64,000 bases of DNA from Eucalyptus grandis (lineage: Eukaryota; Streptophyta; Magnoliopsida; Myrtales; Myrtaceae): positions 38,327,790 to 38,391,789 of the forward strand of contig NC_052613.1 in NCBI RefSeq assembly GCF_016545825.1, given 5' to 3'. This document shows, piece after piece, positions 11,785-24,887 of this stretch (its first letter is position 1; each line of letters starts with the position of its first letter). The notes under the pieces are model-generated. The model saw nothing but the letters and a program-made list of their open reading frames with translations. It did not search any database and was not told the DNA's origin. The position numbers were made by a program, and so were the translations under genes.

Positions 11785-13328
11785 TCATGCAGCAGTCTCG
11801 GCAAGATCCCGCGGATGCAAATTGACGCGAAGCCCGTTCTTCATGAACAGGGTGAGCGACATCTTCTGCTCCACGCGGTGGCCCGGCGCCAGCGACAGCC
11901 GGTAGCGCAGCAGCACCGCCGACGCCACGGACTTCATCTGAAGATACGCCAGGTCCTTCCCCAAGCAAGTCCTCGGTCCCGCGTTGAAGGCCACGAACTT
12001 GTAGCCGTCTTTCGGGGTCTCGAACCTGCCCTCGTTCTCTGAGATCCATCGCTCCGGCCTGAACTCCATGCAGTCCTCGCCCCAGATCGACTTCATCCTC
12101 CCCACCGAGTATATCGAGTATGTAACCGTCGATCCGGCTGGCACGTGTGTCCCGTCGGGCAGGACGTCGTCCGCGACCACGTACTTGAAGTCCTCCGGCA
12201 CCGAGGGGTATAGGCGCAGGGTCTCGGCCAGCGCCGCCTTGAGATAGACCAGCCTGTCGGCCTCGTCGAACACCAGTGGGGATTCCAGCCATTTCTTGTG
12301 ATCGTCGCCGCGGGTATCCTTGAGGACCGTTGCTATCTCGTGCACGATCTTCTGCTCGACTCGGGGTTGTTCATGACCAGCCAGAAAACCAGCTCAGTGC
12401 AACGGAGGACGTGTCGCGCCCCGCGAGGACGAAGTTCAGCGCGATCCGCTGGAGGACGGAGCTCTGGAAGAGGTTCCCATCGATGTCCCGCCTTTTCAGG
12501 AAGCGCGAAAGGAGGTCATCAGAGGGACTCGCTTTGCGCGTCGATGGCATCGTTCATGTAGTTCTCCACGACTCTGAGGCTCTTCTTTAACCTCTGCTCG
12601 GCTCCGATACTGAATATCTTCTTCAGCCTCCATAGAAAACCAGGATAAAGCAGGCGCTGAAGGGTCGCTTCAGTGGCCTTGTCGAAAGCCATAGCGAAAG
12701 GGTTTTCTGGTAACTCCGGCGAGAGGGTCTCCGGGTCTCTACCGAACGTGAGCCCGCAGATGTTGTCGAACGTCAGGCGAAGCAAGAGGTCTTGCAAGTC
12801 AATGGAGATGCGCTCGCTCGCGGCCTTGTCGAGGATCTTCCAGAACCGGTTCTTGATTGTCCGATTCACCCATCGGTCCATGGCCTGCCTCAACGTCCGA
12901 GTCGTGAACTCCAGGGCCGCCGTCTTCCGCTGCAGGAGCCATGTCTCGCCGTCGCTGTTGAAGATCCCCTGGCCGAGCAGGTCGTGGAAGGCAGTCTGCC
13001 ATGTCGGGCCCTTAGGGTAGTTGTCGAACCGCGTCCGGAGCACATGCTCGATGTTCTTCGGGTGGCACGTGACAGTGTAGAACCCTTGCTTGCGGGCCAA
13101 GAAAGGGAGGGCAATGGTGCACGTCTGGTAGGTGGCGGCGCCGCCAGTGGCGCGGAGGTGGCCGGCGATCCAGTCGTGGAGCCTCCTTCGGTTCATGAAG
13201 AGGGACGGCAGGCTCCCCACGACCGGCCACACCTTCGGGCCGGTGAGTTTCCGGGCCAAGAGGTAGAACCAAATCAGGTAGGCACAAGCGAGAGCTGACA
13301 AGTTGAAGAGGAGGACTGACGTTTCCAT
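11785..13328 (-). CDS. CYP86A: Cytochrome P450 CYP86A, fatty-acid omega-hydroxylase, frameshifted
   Basis: CYP86A enzymes are ER-anchored P450s that omega-hydroxylate long-chain fatty acids for cutin and suberin. The ATG at 13328 opens [11 protein letters not shown]... with an N-terminal membrane anchor (about residues 5-25), then [33 protein letters not shown] and [14 protein letters not shown], all diagnostic of CYP86A. The C-terminal part (from 12345 to TGA at 11785-11787) has K-helix ETLR, RPERW and the haem loop [12 protein letters not shown], ending in MKNGLRV. Between 12520 and 12346 conserved residues, including the I-helix AGRDTSS, can be read only by switching frame three times: missing bases near 12522-12528 (two), 12385-12389 (one) and 12365-12370 (one). 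No intron is visible. The gene is GC-rich relative to its AT-rich flanks. Expected length about 515-520 residues. Family very sure; subfamily close to the CYP86A1 type; pseudogene or consensus error undecided. Confidence 0.93.
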
Positions 13329-13385
13329 GGTGTGGTGTGGACGAGGTCGCTAGCGAATGCGAGAGAGAAGGTGATGAGTTGTTGT

Positions 13386-13395
13386 TAATATATAG
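13386..13395 (-). promoter_or_regulatory. TATA box of the CYP86A gene
   Basis: On the minus strand this reads ctatatatta, about 60 bases upstream of the ATG at 13328. It is a good TATA box that would place the transcription start near 13350-13365 and give a very short 5' leader. Confidence 0.55.
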
Positions 13396-15440
13396 TGGGA
13401 TATGCGTGAGGAAGATGTAGGAGGAGTTGTTAGGAAAAATCTTTTAAGTCAAAGGGGTTGATAGGAACCTAGTAAAAGGAGGAACACAAGAAAGCTCCCT
13501 GAAAATCCATATGCGGTATCAGTCGTGCATATGGTCACCTTAGTAGTTGCAAGGGTACAACATGAAACTATGGTCATTTATTTATTTTTTAATTAAGTTG
13601 ATGGAGTGTGATTTCGGTGTATCAACTCATAAATAATGGAAATTTTTGGCGCCATTAGGGTTGCCTCTAATCATTGAACTTACATGGCATCTGCTTTTTA
13701 CTAGAACTGAGAAGTCAATTAGAGAAAATTTAGCTTTATGAACACATACAATCCTCTAGCTTGGGCTCTACATTAATCGATAAAGCGATGTAGTTTATTC
13801 ACTAAATATTGTAGGAAAGATTGCACACATACGCTAGGTCAAATGGCTATAAAATGCAAGATTGACGCCACTTTTTTCTCGAAACTTCTAACTTGCCTCA
13901 TTATCTAGTAAATAAATATCACAAAATAGTTTCGGTGTCTATTGTTCTATTATCGAAGTGATAACAATATTGGTCATTCGACAGCTTCTGCTTATATGGG
14001 CAGTTCACGTGTCACTGTATATTATGAGTTGTAGGACTTTTATGCATGATTATAGGGTACATATATAGACATAGGAAATAGTTAGGATGTATTGAGCACA
14101 TTGCTAATGTGATAAATACGGTCAGACGTCGGTGTCACTTGGAAATCACCTAACGCCCTTTGTTATTGTTTATATAGTCGAACCTACGTTTCTTTTTTGG
14201 GAAGGTAAAGAAGTATATGCTCACATGAAAGGGATAGTGGACAGTGGAGCCTACCAATTAGACTCCAGTTTCATACTGCTCTTGTTTTCTTCTTCTTCCT
14301 CCTCGTCCTTTATCTTTCTGTGCTGTTGCTTTTTATATATGTATAGCAATCATTTTCATTATTGTTAAGACGTTTCTATTGCTTTGTTAAGACCGGGGGA
14401 TTAGAATGATGTAGGGCTAGGGAACACGTAATCTGTGGATTTGGGTTTCAAAATATCTGTCTAAGCAGCTGACGCATGAGTGAATATGGTATGGAGTGCT
14501 AAGTTGGCTTGAACTCGACCACTTAATCAAAGGGCCAACAATACACAGCTAATACCTAAAGTTGAAGACTTCCTGTTCCACATACCCAATAAAAATAAGG
14601 GCATGTCTTTGCGTGGCAAGTCTTGTTGTACAATCTAATGAGGGAGGGAGAGTTTAGTGGTTGAAGACGGTTTACCGGCAATGAGAAAATGGCATTAGAT
14701 GTGAGGGAGAGAACCTGAAACGTGCATGAGAAGGAGAGAACAGGAAGTGATCGCAAGCAAAGTTTGCTCTGATTTTCCTTTGGGGAAAGTATAAAGAATT
14801 AGACATTTCTTGACCATTTGAACTTCTGATGAGTGATTTTTTACGTTTGTTTTTGGTTTGGATGCGTCTTTTAGCCGACTCTTTCCATTCTTGCATTCGT
14901 CAGAACAGATGTTACGTTAAGAAAAGTAGGACTCTCGACTAGGGTTTTTGGACCTTGTTTACAAGCCTCGCAGTTAACGTTGTGTTAATAAGCTTACTTC
15001 GTTTTATTGAAGAAAATTATAGGAATTTCAGTAATTTTGTTCTAATTCCCTAATAATTACATACTTAAGCTTTGAAAATTTTATAAATATAAAATTAACT
15101 GTTGCTCATTAGGTTGTACTTTTGCTTTGGTGATCTTTAATTTATTTATGCAAGTGATTAGTATTACACGATATGATTTCACACTTGATCCTCACTGTAC
15201 TCTCCTCATTTTGTGCGTCGATCCCACCACACTTTTGTTGAAAGTAAAACAAACTTTGAAATGCCTTGCTCCACGTAAAATAGATGGGATTGTGAGGGCT
15301 ATATATAAGTGTCAAGGTCTTCTATTTTTACTAATGTAGATGACGGGCTTAGTGTGCTAGACCCTACTATAACTGTGTGCAGGGTGCATGATTTTGGATC
15401 AGATTTGGCACTAATCAATTATTATTATTATTTAACCATT
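13396..15440. other. Intergenic, no gene seen
   Basis: AT-rich DNA upstream of CYP86A. Reading frames such as 14132-14368 and 15127-15339 are short, of biased composition, and unlike any family I know. I see no RNA gene or repeat boundary. Confidence 0.6.
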
Positions 15441-15446
15441 GGGTTT

Positions 15447-15635
15447 GCCTAGTAGCCACCCTTCCAACATGGAAGGAGAAGGTGGAGGATTCGAATCTCC
15501 ACCATCTTGGGGGTTGGAGTGGGGATGATTTAGTTTCAAGTGTGGGTTTCGACTCCCACACTCTGCAAGGAGACATGGTAAAAGTCTGAAAATAAGAGTT
15601 AGAATAGGAGTAGAATAGGATCGACCAAAAAAATT
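15447..15635 (+). mobile_element. Possible tRNA-derived SINE
   Basis: A GC-rich island in AT-rich DNA contains ggattcgaatctcc (15497-15510), close to a pol III B box (GGTTCGANNCC), followed by a second similar ggtttcgactccc block (15545-15557) and a tail of a-rich bases near 15625-15640. A box A is not clear. This could equally be a fragment of another repeat. Confidence 0.3.
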
Positions 15636-16879
15636 ATTATTATAATTAGAATTTATAATTATGAAATAAGTCCTATTGAAACATTGTAAGTGTTCGCATA
15701 ATAGAGTTATGGTTATTTTTAGAAGTTATAAATTCAAAATAAAATATATTTTTAATTCGAATTTTCAATGTGTCTTGTGAAAAACATATGTTCACAATGC
15801 AACATTTCTTGAAAGGTTGCATTTATTCTTAATGACTAATATAAATTCATCATTTTCCATCTCATACTTTCCGTCTTGTCGATTTTTATTTCTTAAAAAT
15901 ATAGCATTTGTTTTCAATTATTTCATTTGAGAGTTCTTAGAGAGATACTAGAATTGTTATGTAGTATCTTAATGAGACCTTGTTGTATATTGAAGATTTT
16001 TACCAATAACCATTAGCAATGGTGTGATAAGAATGTCCTTTTTCGTCCACCTTCCACTCGCTATGACATTGTTGTCATTTTGAGTGTAAGTTTTGGTGCC
16101 GAGATTTCCTTTGTATAGTTTGGTTAATGCTCAATATATTTCTTACTTTTACCAACAAAAAAAAATGGTGTGGGGCAAACAATTCCTTGAAAATAGTATA
16201 TTTTCATAGCTCAAATTTGAATTCCTTTATTCCTTGATTAAATTTATTAACAAAACCTTTATTTCTCAATCTACACAAAAAAAAAAAAAAACGAAAGTAC
16301 ACTTCTCTCCCCCTCTCCCACATAATTTGTTGGGATAATTGTCTAAAAAGTTATAAACCTACTATAGAGTGGCCAATTTGATCCTAAACTTTTTAATTTT
16401 CTCTATTTAATCTAAAGCATTTGTACGACTTGCCAATTTAATCCTACTTCCTTTAACTTTTCTTTACTTTTTTACTTCCTCTTCTCGCCTAGATGGATGC
16501 CATGGTTAAGCTCTACTACAAAACTCCCATGGCCAAGGCCGCCATGCCTGAGCTCTATAGTAGAGCTCTCCTAGCCATAGCCAAGATCTGCTATCTGCTA
16601 TGGAGCTCACGTGACTAGTCGCGGCCCTTATGAGCACAAGGCTCACCTTGCACAATTCGCAGGGACATGAGCTTGGCTCGCCGCGAGGCGTGACCAAGCT
16701 GCAAGCTTGTCATCGAGACACGAGCGCAAGGAGAGAGGTAGCAGGCGATAAGGGCATCAACGGCAGGGTCGGTCTCCTTTTATGACAAAGACATTGGGCT
16801 AGCGGTTCAAAAGTTCTGGGTGTTCTGAGGTGTGTGCTCGAAAGCAATTTTTTTTAAAAGAAAGGGATATATGCATTCA

Positions 16880-17230
16880 AAGTCGTAAAACTCTTGTTAA
16901 CAAAACGTAATTTAGACCTAAAACTTCCAAAAAATCTAATTAAACCCCAAAACTTGTCAAGAAAACACAATCATGTTTTAGAATTTTCAAAAATTACAAT
17001 TAAATCCTAAAATCAAGTCTTTTATTTGATGACACTTTTTGAAAATTTTAGGATTTTCTTGTACTTTCAAAATAAGTTTTAGAACTTAATTTCATTTTTT
17101 GAAAGTTTTACAACTTAATTACACTTTCGAATAAGTTTTATGACTTAATTACATTTTTTTAAGTTTTAAAACTCAATTACATTTTCGTAATAAGTTTTAA
17201 GATTTCTAATACACTTAACCTTTAAATAAA
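16880..17230. repeat. Decayed fold-back (inverted) repeat
   Basis: The left part (about 16885-17010) is full of aaacttccaaaaa / attaaatcctaaaa strings and the right part (about 17030-17215) of their approximate reverse complements, such as ttttaggatttt and tttttgaaagtttt. The arms are imperfect and contain internal direct repetition. It is likely a decayed non-autonomous DNA element. Confidence 0.4.
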
Positions 17231-17340
17231 ATAAGAGCCAATGATCACATGTAATGCAAGCATAGGCTAATATCTTGAATCAACAAATCAGAGCTAGATC
17301 AATTAGTTTTAGTCTTTTTGAAACCAATTAGCAATTTAAA

Positions 17341-17370
17341 AAAAAAGAAAGAAAGAAAGAAAGAAAGAAA
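17341..17370 (+). repeat. (GAAA)n microsatellite
   Basis: About six gaaa units following a run of a. Confidence 0.85.
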
Positions 17371-17716
17371 AGTTGAGATAAGGACGCTCTTTGCTCAGAC
17401 ATAATCCAACAACTTCAGCATGGGCCTTATCTCAATCGGATTAGTTTTTGGCACCAAACAAATGTGAACCATAAACTTCACATGAGCGGTTAATTCTTAT
17501 GAATTTTCGTGCAAAAGCTCAGTCCCATAATTGGAGCACACCAAAAAACAACCATCATCCTACTCATCATTAACTCACACTCAACTCAATATCACCAAAT
17601 CGAGGAAATTTTTTTTTTTTTTTTGGTCGAAAAGGAAAATGTTCGGTCATAGATAATTTAGCAGGTGGACTTTCTCTATGCTTCCTTGTTCTCACGCAGA
17701 GGAGGTTTAATCTTCC

Positions 17717-18937
17717 CTTTTTTTTATAGGTAAGTCAGAATTCATTGCATCATCACTAACCAAGAATGTAGACTAAGCCCCCTATAAGCCAAATAGAGTA
17801 GAAAATCAATTCAAACCAGCAGTACCATCACTATAAGAGCGATACATGAAAAAAATCAAATTAACTAGGAAATTGAAACCCCAGTAAGCACAGTATTGAG
17901 CAACTAAAGGAGAGGAGGCTATGCTCGAGACCCCAATGTCCTTCAAGTACTATGTTTTAGAGCTAAACAAACCAGCTTAATCACTCTATCCCCGAGAAGA
18001 GCAGTGCTTGACAGAGGTAGAAAATAATCCATTCCGCACCAGCTTCTACTATATAGCTTTCATCCATGGATAGCAATAAAAAGCTTCTTCCAAACCAGGG
18101 AATAGAAGTTGCAGCCCAAAGACAGTGATCTCGATTTTCATCAGCCTACATATGTAAGAAGCAAACAGGAGATGTGGCCCAAATTGATGCCCGAGCAATA
18201 ATCCAATCCAAAGTCGGAAGCCTATTCAAGAGAGACAACCAGGAAATCATGGCAAACTTTAGGTATATTAGGGGAAAAGAGTGTTTAATTGTTGGTACAA
18301 TAAAATAAAGCAGCCGATGCAGTAGCAATGGCTGCAATAACATTGGCTGCAATAAGGGGTCGATGTCATTATGTTAATAAAAACTGGCTCGATGGTATCT
18401 CAGCAAATTGGTCCCCTACAGAAACAAGGCTTCATAATAGATGCAGCGGGAAGAACCAAATCAACCTATGCCAGTCCACTTTATTACCAATCTATCTCAC
18501 AAGATTCCAAGCAGTAGCAGGAGGCAAAGCGCAGCATATAGAAACAGTACATAATAGTCCAACATCAATAACAGAGTTAGGAGGAAAGTGCCACATAAAG
18601 CAGCTTAGATAGCTACCAAATCATCCCATCTAACACCAAACCAAATGCCAGTCCCTGTCTTGAATTATCTCAGCTACTTTAGGCATAGGAGACAGAGCGG
18701 AACATTGTAAAGAACTGTTCAAGAATATCATCCAACAAGACACCACGAGGGTGCCAATTGTCGTGCCACAAGTATGTCGATATACCATTCCCAATTTCCC
18801 ATGAAGCGTACAAGATGAGGTTTCAGCACATCATGAACTTCTCTTAACACCCTTTCATGCATAAGCAGAGTTTGTTCCGGCTTTATCAGCCCGGAAACTA
18901 TCCTTAATCAAAGAATGATGTAATGCCAGTAATCAGC
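17717..18937 (-). mobile_element. LINE (non-LTR retrotransposon) 3' part
   Basis: On the minus strand there are recognisable pieces of the region after the reverse transcriptase of plant LINEs: a GISTYLWHDNWHP block near 18735-18800 (typical of the segment before the terminal zinc finger), WLSLLNRLPTLDWI near 18205-18245, and a zinc-finger-like stretch CFLHM...ADENRDH near 18125-18165 (zf-RVT type). The 3' end has an A-run in the element sense near 17717-17725. Stops and frame changes break it everywhere. The 5' part is missing into the N gap. Confidence 0.75.
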
Positions 18938-19037
18938 NNNNNNNNNNNNNNNNNNNNNNNNNNNNNNNNNNNNNNNNNNNNNNNNNNNNNNNNNNNNNNN
19001 NNNNNNNNNNNNNNNNNNNNNNNNNNNNNNNNNNNNN
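18938..19037. other. Assembly gap (100 N)
   Basis: Exactly 100 undetermined bases, the usual placeholder for a scaffold gap of unknown size. It separates the LINE remnant from the gypsy element, so their true spacing is unknown and the 5' LTR of the gypsy element may be lost in it. Confidence 0.99.
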
Positions 19038-20336
19038 GTGATAAGGTGCGATGGATATGGGATAGTTAGTAGGAATGACCTTTATTTCATGCTTGTGCAT
19101 GTGATTGATACCGATTGGTAGCTTATTTGTGTGGGTCACTCAAATTCTAATATGGTATTAGAATTAGAAAACATGTTCCTATAAAGATCTGTAGCATGAG
19201 TGATCAGTAGTTGATGACTCTTAGTAAGAAGGTTGTAACCTCTATGACTCGGGGTGGAACACCGACAAGGATCAAGGCCCGAGGCAGTTGTGACAGAGCA
19301 TTGGCTCAGGCCAGCGCGAGTGTAAGAGTGCCGTTGTAGACCGATACTAATGTAGTGGCACCCGAATGATCCCGGGTTCGGCCAGGGATCGTTGCACTAG
19401 TGTTCTTTGGGAACCGGTTGAGCCCGATAAGCTCGGGATCGAGCCGCCATTGTTGCCGCATTTGTTGAGGTCCAGCATGGAGATGTGATCTAGTGAGTAA
19501 TGTTACATCCAAGTCGAGGTTGATTGGTGAAATGGAAACCAGTTTGGGAATGAGCATGATCGAAGAAAAGTGTTCTATTCCGCCTAATAGGAAGGGTGGG
19601 GATAGACAAGTTAGTATCGAATTAGAATGCGGTGTCGTGGAAGACAACATGAATCGACCTCGTGCCATTTTAGGACGGGTGGTTGTTTTGATTGTGACCG
19701 ACAAGATCACTTGGCAATTTGTAGTAGAGGTTGATAGGACCACAACGGCGGTTGTTGTCACCACTGATAATGTCGAATCGCAAGTGCCAATACTCTAGTT
19801 TTTAGAAGGAAACATGGATCAACTCAAGTGTTTCGGTATAAATGGAACATGCTTTGATGGCAATCCCAGCATGGCCTTCAAGTGAGGGACTATTAGTATG
19901 AGTCCAAGGAAGCTCAGACACCACTACCGCAAATATGACACCACTAGGATGGCAAAAAGGAATAGGATTGAATAGGACCATGCACCGATCTGAGGAAGAA
20001 TGCTTTTAGAGCAATTGTATCAGAGTAGCGTAGCAGAATTTTGGATTGAGTTTGTGGAATTCGGTTCATGGTGTTAAGGTTGTAGGAGAATCAATTGTTG
20101 GATACTTGATTTGGATGGCTAATGTGTAACTGACATCATGTGTAAAAAGGTTTGACTCAAGGAACATCTTATAGTAATGAATCGTTGTCATGGAGTAATC
20201 CAGCTTAATCCACTAGTATGTGGAAGTGCCAAGTTTATTGGGAGTTGAGAAGGACCCTCAATTTCCTTAATCTTGTCGCTAGAAGGCAACCCATTTGTTA
20301 GGCAGGGGTTGCCAAGGTTACTGGATGATTGTCATA

Positions 20337-20504
20337 GATAAGACAAATTAAAGATCAGAAGCTTAAGGACATCTCAGTAGTCCAAGAATTTCTAAATGTC
20401 TTTTTATAGGAATTGTTAGGGATAAGACAGATTAAAGATCCGATGCTTAAAGACATCTCAATAGTCCAAGAATTTCTAGATGTGTTTCTATAGGAATTGT
20501 TAGG
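20337..20504 (+). repeat. 84-base tandem duplication in gypsy pol
   Basis: 20337-20420 and 20421-20504 are two adjacent 84-base copies, both starting gataagaca and ending ggaattgttagg, with about nine differences. The unit equals 28 codons and lies just before the RT start. Confidence 0.85.
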
Positions 20505-22790
20505 CCTATCGCCAGAGAAAGAGATAGAATTTGTGATTGAGTTAACACCCGGGACAGAGTCAATTTCTAAGACTTCTTACCTGATGTCGTTGTCTAAGCT
20601 AAAAGAACTTATGGTGTAGATGCACAAATTATTGAATAAGGGATTTGCACCAATGCATCACCTTGGGAAGCACTAATTCTTTGGTGAGAAAAGAAAAATG
20701 ATTCGTTGCAATTATGCATTGACTATCGTCAACTCGATCAAGCAACGATCGAAAACAAGTGTTCATTGCCGAAGATCGACAAATTGTGTGATCAATTACA
20801 AGAGTGTTGATACTTTTGAAGATTGACTTGAGGACGAGGGTATTATCAGTTGAGAATAAAAAATGAGGTCCCATAGAAGATAGCGTTCCGTACTCGATAT
20901 GGCCTTTATGAGAGTACTATAATGCTATTTGGATTAGTGGACATTCAGGCAAATGTCATGGATTTGACAAACAGAGTGTTCGAATAACTAGATCGGTTAG
21001 TGATTGTGTTCATCGATGATATCCGGTGTACTCGAGAAGTCCCGAGGAGCATGAAGGGCATTTAAGATTGGTACTACGACTCTAGGACTCATGAGCTATA
21101 TGCTAAGTTCAGCAAGTGCGAGTGTTGGTTGACTCGTGTTGTATTTTTACGTCAAGTGATTTCAGGAGAAGGAATCTCCGTGGACATTAACAAAACTAAC
21201 GAAAACTAACTACAGTGACAGAAATAAGAAGTTTTATGAGTTTAACAGGTTATTATACAGTTTGTGGAAAGGTTCTCATCTTTAGCGTCGCCATTGACAA
21301 AACTCTTGAAGAAAGAGTAGAAATTTGTGTGACAAACAAGTGCGTGAGTAGTTTCCAAGAGTTTAAGGAAAGGACTATCACGCCTATGCTAACGATTCCA
21401 TCTAGTCTTAGAGGATTCAAGATTTAAAGTGATGTGTCATTTAGAGGATTGGGTTATGTGTTGATGCAACATGGCAAGGTTGTCGCATACGCCTCCCATC
21501 ATTTGAGACCTCACGAGCTGAATTTCCCGATGCATGACATAGAACTCACACAAATGGTACTCAAGGAATGGATTTTACTCAAGAAGGTTCGAGATTTGGT
21601 TTTCCAAGTTTGAGGTAGGCCACACTTTGAATCTTATGACCACCCTCGAATTGAGATGGAAATATAGATCAGAATTAAGACGCTTCAGCCGACACATCCA
21701 GAGATTCAAAAAAATCCTACAAGAGGATAAATCGATAAGAGAAAGGCTGACTTTCAGAGTTCTGATGATGGAACACTAAGATTCCAAGGACGATTGTGTG
21801 TACCTGACAATGTAGAGCTTAAAGAAAAAATCTTATCAGAAGCTCATCGTACCAGTTGCAGCATTAATCCTGGTAGAACAAAAATGTATCAGAATCTGCA
21901 TCAACTTATTGGTGGTCCGGTATGAAGGCGGACATACCAAGCAGGTCAAAGTGTTTGACATGTCAACAAGTGAAGACACGGTATTGTAAGCTAAGAGGAT
22001 TTCTACAACCTCTCAAGATTTCCGATTGGAAGTGGGGACATATCACAATGGACTTTATGATGGGCTTACCCAAGAGTCGAGAGGTAATAATTCCATTTGG
22101 GAGTGGTCAACAGATTGACAAAATCGACTCATTTCATTGCAATAGGAAAATAGCTTGATTTGGACAGGCATGCAGTGTTGTATGTGAGTCAGATCGTTCA
22201 CCTGCATGGAGTGCCGGTAACAATCACATCAGTCAAAAACTTGAGGTTCATCGCTACCAGCAAAGTATCTAGATGACTCCTTTTGAAGCATTGTATTGCA
22301 AAAGCATGTAGAACGCTAGTGTATTTGGGTGAGTTAGAGAACGAAAGATCACAAGCGAAGAGTTAGTCCAACAATCGGTTGATGCGTCGCAATCATCGAG
22401 GTATAAAGATCACTCGAGTTGCCGAGAGAGATTATGCTGATAAGTGTCAAAGGTCATGGGAATTCCAAGTTGGTGAATATGCCTTTCGAAGGTGTCACCA
22501 TTGAAGAGTGCTTCACACTTTGTCAAGAAAGGGAAAGCTGAGTCAAAGGTATGTAGGTCCATTTTGAGATTCTAGAAGGAATCGGGATTCTAGCGTATTT
22601 TCTTGCATTGCCATCGAGGTCGACACAAGTGCATGACGTCTTTCACGTGTCGTACATGGAAAGCCGGGTTCGGCTTGAGGATCGAAAGAATAGATTTCTG
22701 TGCACCGGGACGACCTCTTTTGTCAAAGTGTTACGACAATACCACGGGACAAAATGAGCAACATGGGAAAGTGAGAACTTGGTGAGACGA
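20505..22790 (+). pseudogene. Ty3/gypsy pol remnant (RT, RNase H, integrase)
   Basis: Domains readable by switching frames: RT entry LSPEKEIEFVIELTPGTESI at about 20508-20567; CIDYRQLDQATIENKCSLPKI at about 20713-20775; the catalytic FIDDI at about 21009-21023 followed by [16 protein letters not shown]; RNase [17 protein letters not shown]...[11 protein letters not shown] at about 21430-21515; the integrase HHCC zinc finger, with KCLTCQQVK at about 21949-21975, and the core start WGHITMDFMMGLPKS at about 22033-22077; a C-terminal GPFEILEGIG...VHDVFHVSYM block near 22555-22660. The domain order and motifs fit the chromovirus/Del (Tekay) group; a chromodomain itself is not seen. Multiple stops make it inactive. 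Confidence 0.85.
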
Positions 22791-23292
22791 TAATACCCCG
22801 CCATTCTAAAGAAAGAATTGTAATGGTTTAAATTTCGAGGACGAAATTTTTATAAGAAGGAAAAGTTGTGACATCCTGAATTTTTGACCCGACCGGATGA
22901 AATGAAATGGGCATTTCGTCGGCACGCCCTATGGTCCTTTTTCTTTGAGTTGATCACTCACAAGTTAACCAATCTATTGAATGAAGGCTGTTGAGGGATA
23001 TAACCACGGTAAAATCCTAAAGATACATAATTGGTTGGATTGGACTAAAATCACGTTCGGTAGAATTTAACAACAAAATTTATTTCGGTTTTGGGAATCG
23101 AACATCCGAGCGTGTCACAATTCATTTTTTTTAGGACCTCGTCTCATCATCTATCAAATTATTGACGAGTCCAAAATTTCGAAAAGAAATTTTCGAAGGG
23201 AAAATTGGAGACCCCGAAGAAATTAATTAGGAGACCACAAGTTAACCATGTGACCCTTTCCCCCTTTTCAACTATTCAGCCCCCTTTTCCCC

Positions 23293-23298
<6 letters not shown>

Positions 23299-23346
<48 letters not shown>
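23299..23346 (+). repeat. (CT)n microsatellite in LTR
   Basis: About 24 ct units within a pyrimidine-rich leader-like zone. A CTT run follows at about 23480-23515. Confidence 0.95.
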
Positions 23347-23360
<14 letters not shown>

Positions 23361-24887
23361 TCTTCTCTCATTTCTCATGCCACCCTCTCGCCAACCCCTT
23401 TTCCCTTTTATTTTATTCTTTCTTTCTCTCCCTCTCTCTTTTATCTCCTCCTCCATCGACGGAGCCCCTTCTTCCTCTCTTCTTCTTCTTCTTCTTCTTC
23501 TTTTTTTTTTCTTCTTATGGGTTGGGTACTTCGTCGACACCAGCACCATCGCAATCCCACGCCCTACTCACCACCACACCACCACTGTCCGCTGCTTGGA
23601 GACTCGCCGTTTGCTATCCTCATCACCGAACCGCCATCTCCACGCAAGCTTCAAGGCCGTCGCTCGCCCAATGACGCGCTGCTCACCCCTATGAGCAATC
23701 ACCGCTGTCCACAAGCAACCAACATCAAGGCTCCCGCCTCGCCGCACACACCTCTATCTCTCTTTTTCCCCCTGCTTCATCGAAGCCTCTCTCCTCCATA
23801 TCCAGCTTTGCTCGACATCCCAACAAATCTAAGAAGACGTCGAGCAGCCAGCAATCCCGATCGGACTGCCTTCTTCGTGCACCCCTCTTGTGTTGTTCAC
23901 CGCCTCGTGCGCCACGGCCGTAGCACATCTTCGTGTCCCTCATGCCGTCGACCCCCGCTCGTCCTCACCTTCGGGGAGGCTGTTCGGCGGCACAAGCCAC
24001 GGTTCCTGACCTTTCACCACCGTGCGCCCCCACCTCAAGCTCCCGCTCCGCCCTTTGTCATCCTTGCTCGCCTCAACCAGCCATTATTTCCCCCTCCTTA
24101 GGCCTCAACCAGTAGCGGACAAAGAGCTGAAGAAATGGGTATCGCAGCGACTATTTGGCTGTTTGGCCGACTTCCCAACCTCGAAAGCTTGGCCTTCGGA
24201 AAGTCGAGCCCACGACGTTCCCGTCGTTTGCAGGTAACGCTGCGTTAAACGAGTTTTGCTCACTAATCCTTGTAGTTTTCTAATAATGCTTAGGGTTGAT
24301 TATATTTAATTAAGTGCAATTATGTGGATAGATTAGAATAGTTAAATTAGAGATTTACTTATGCCGGAGTTAGGCAAATGGTTAGTGTACTTAGCAAGTA
24401 GACAAGTCCTATTATTTATTGAATGAGTCTCAGTAATTTTTTTGGGCTCGTCTTGGCTTCCAATTAGGCATTACGGGCCTAAATTGGATTTATTACTATT
24501 CAATAATTAATTTTTATAATTATTTATTTATTTATTTATTTATTTTTCAGAAATTGAACTTGGGATAGCGGTGACCAGAATTTTATGCTGATTATCGTGG
24601 TGTAGTCTTTTTATTTATTTAAGCATTAATTTGTGCTGAATTGATTTATTGGTAATTTTAGGGTTATTCCTAAATCAAATTAATTTTGATAACTAATTAG
24701 AAAATTACCGGGGGGTCGGTCTACGGCATAAAAAAATTATTTTTGTATTGCTTTGAAAGGGTGGGTGAATAAAAAGGAAATTATTGTATTTTGGCTAAAG
24801 CCGACCATGTGTCCACACACGTGTACTTTTATGAAATATGATGGAAATGGTAAAATTGATTGTACGATCGGAATAGGGTATTATACC

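Noticed and set aside
11771..12292. 173-codon alternative frame on the minus strand in the P450 3' half
   Set aside because: Gly/Arg-rich shadow; the conserved P450 motifs, including the haem loop, are in the other frame.
12792..13298. 168-codon open frame on the plus strand
   Set aside because: Exact antisense shadow of the GC-rich CYP86A coding sequence; no independent homology.
23205..24101. 298-codon Pro/Ser/Leu-rich frame
   Set aside because: Lies inside the gypsy 3' LTR, spans a CT microsatellite and CTT run, and has no recognisable domain.
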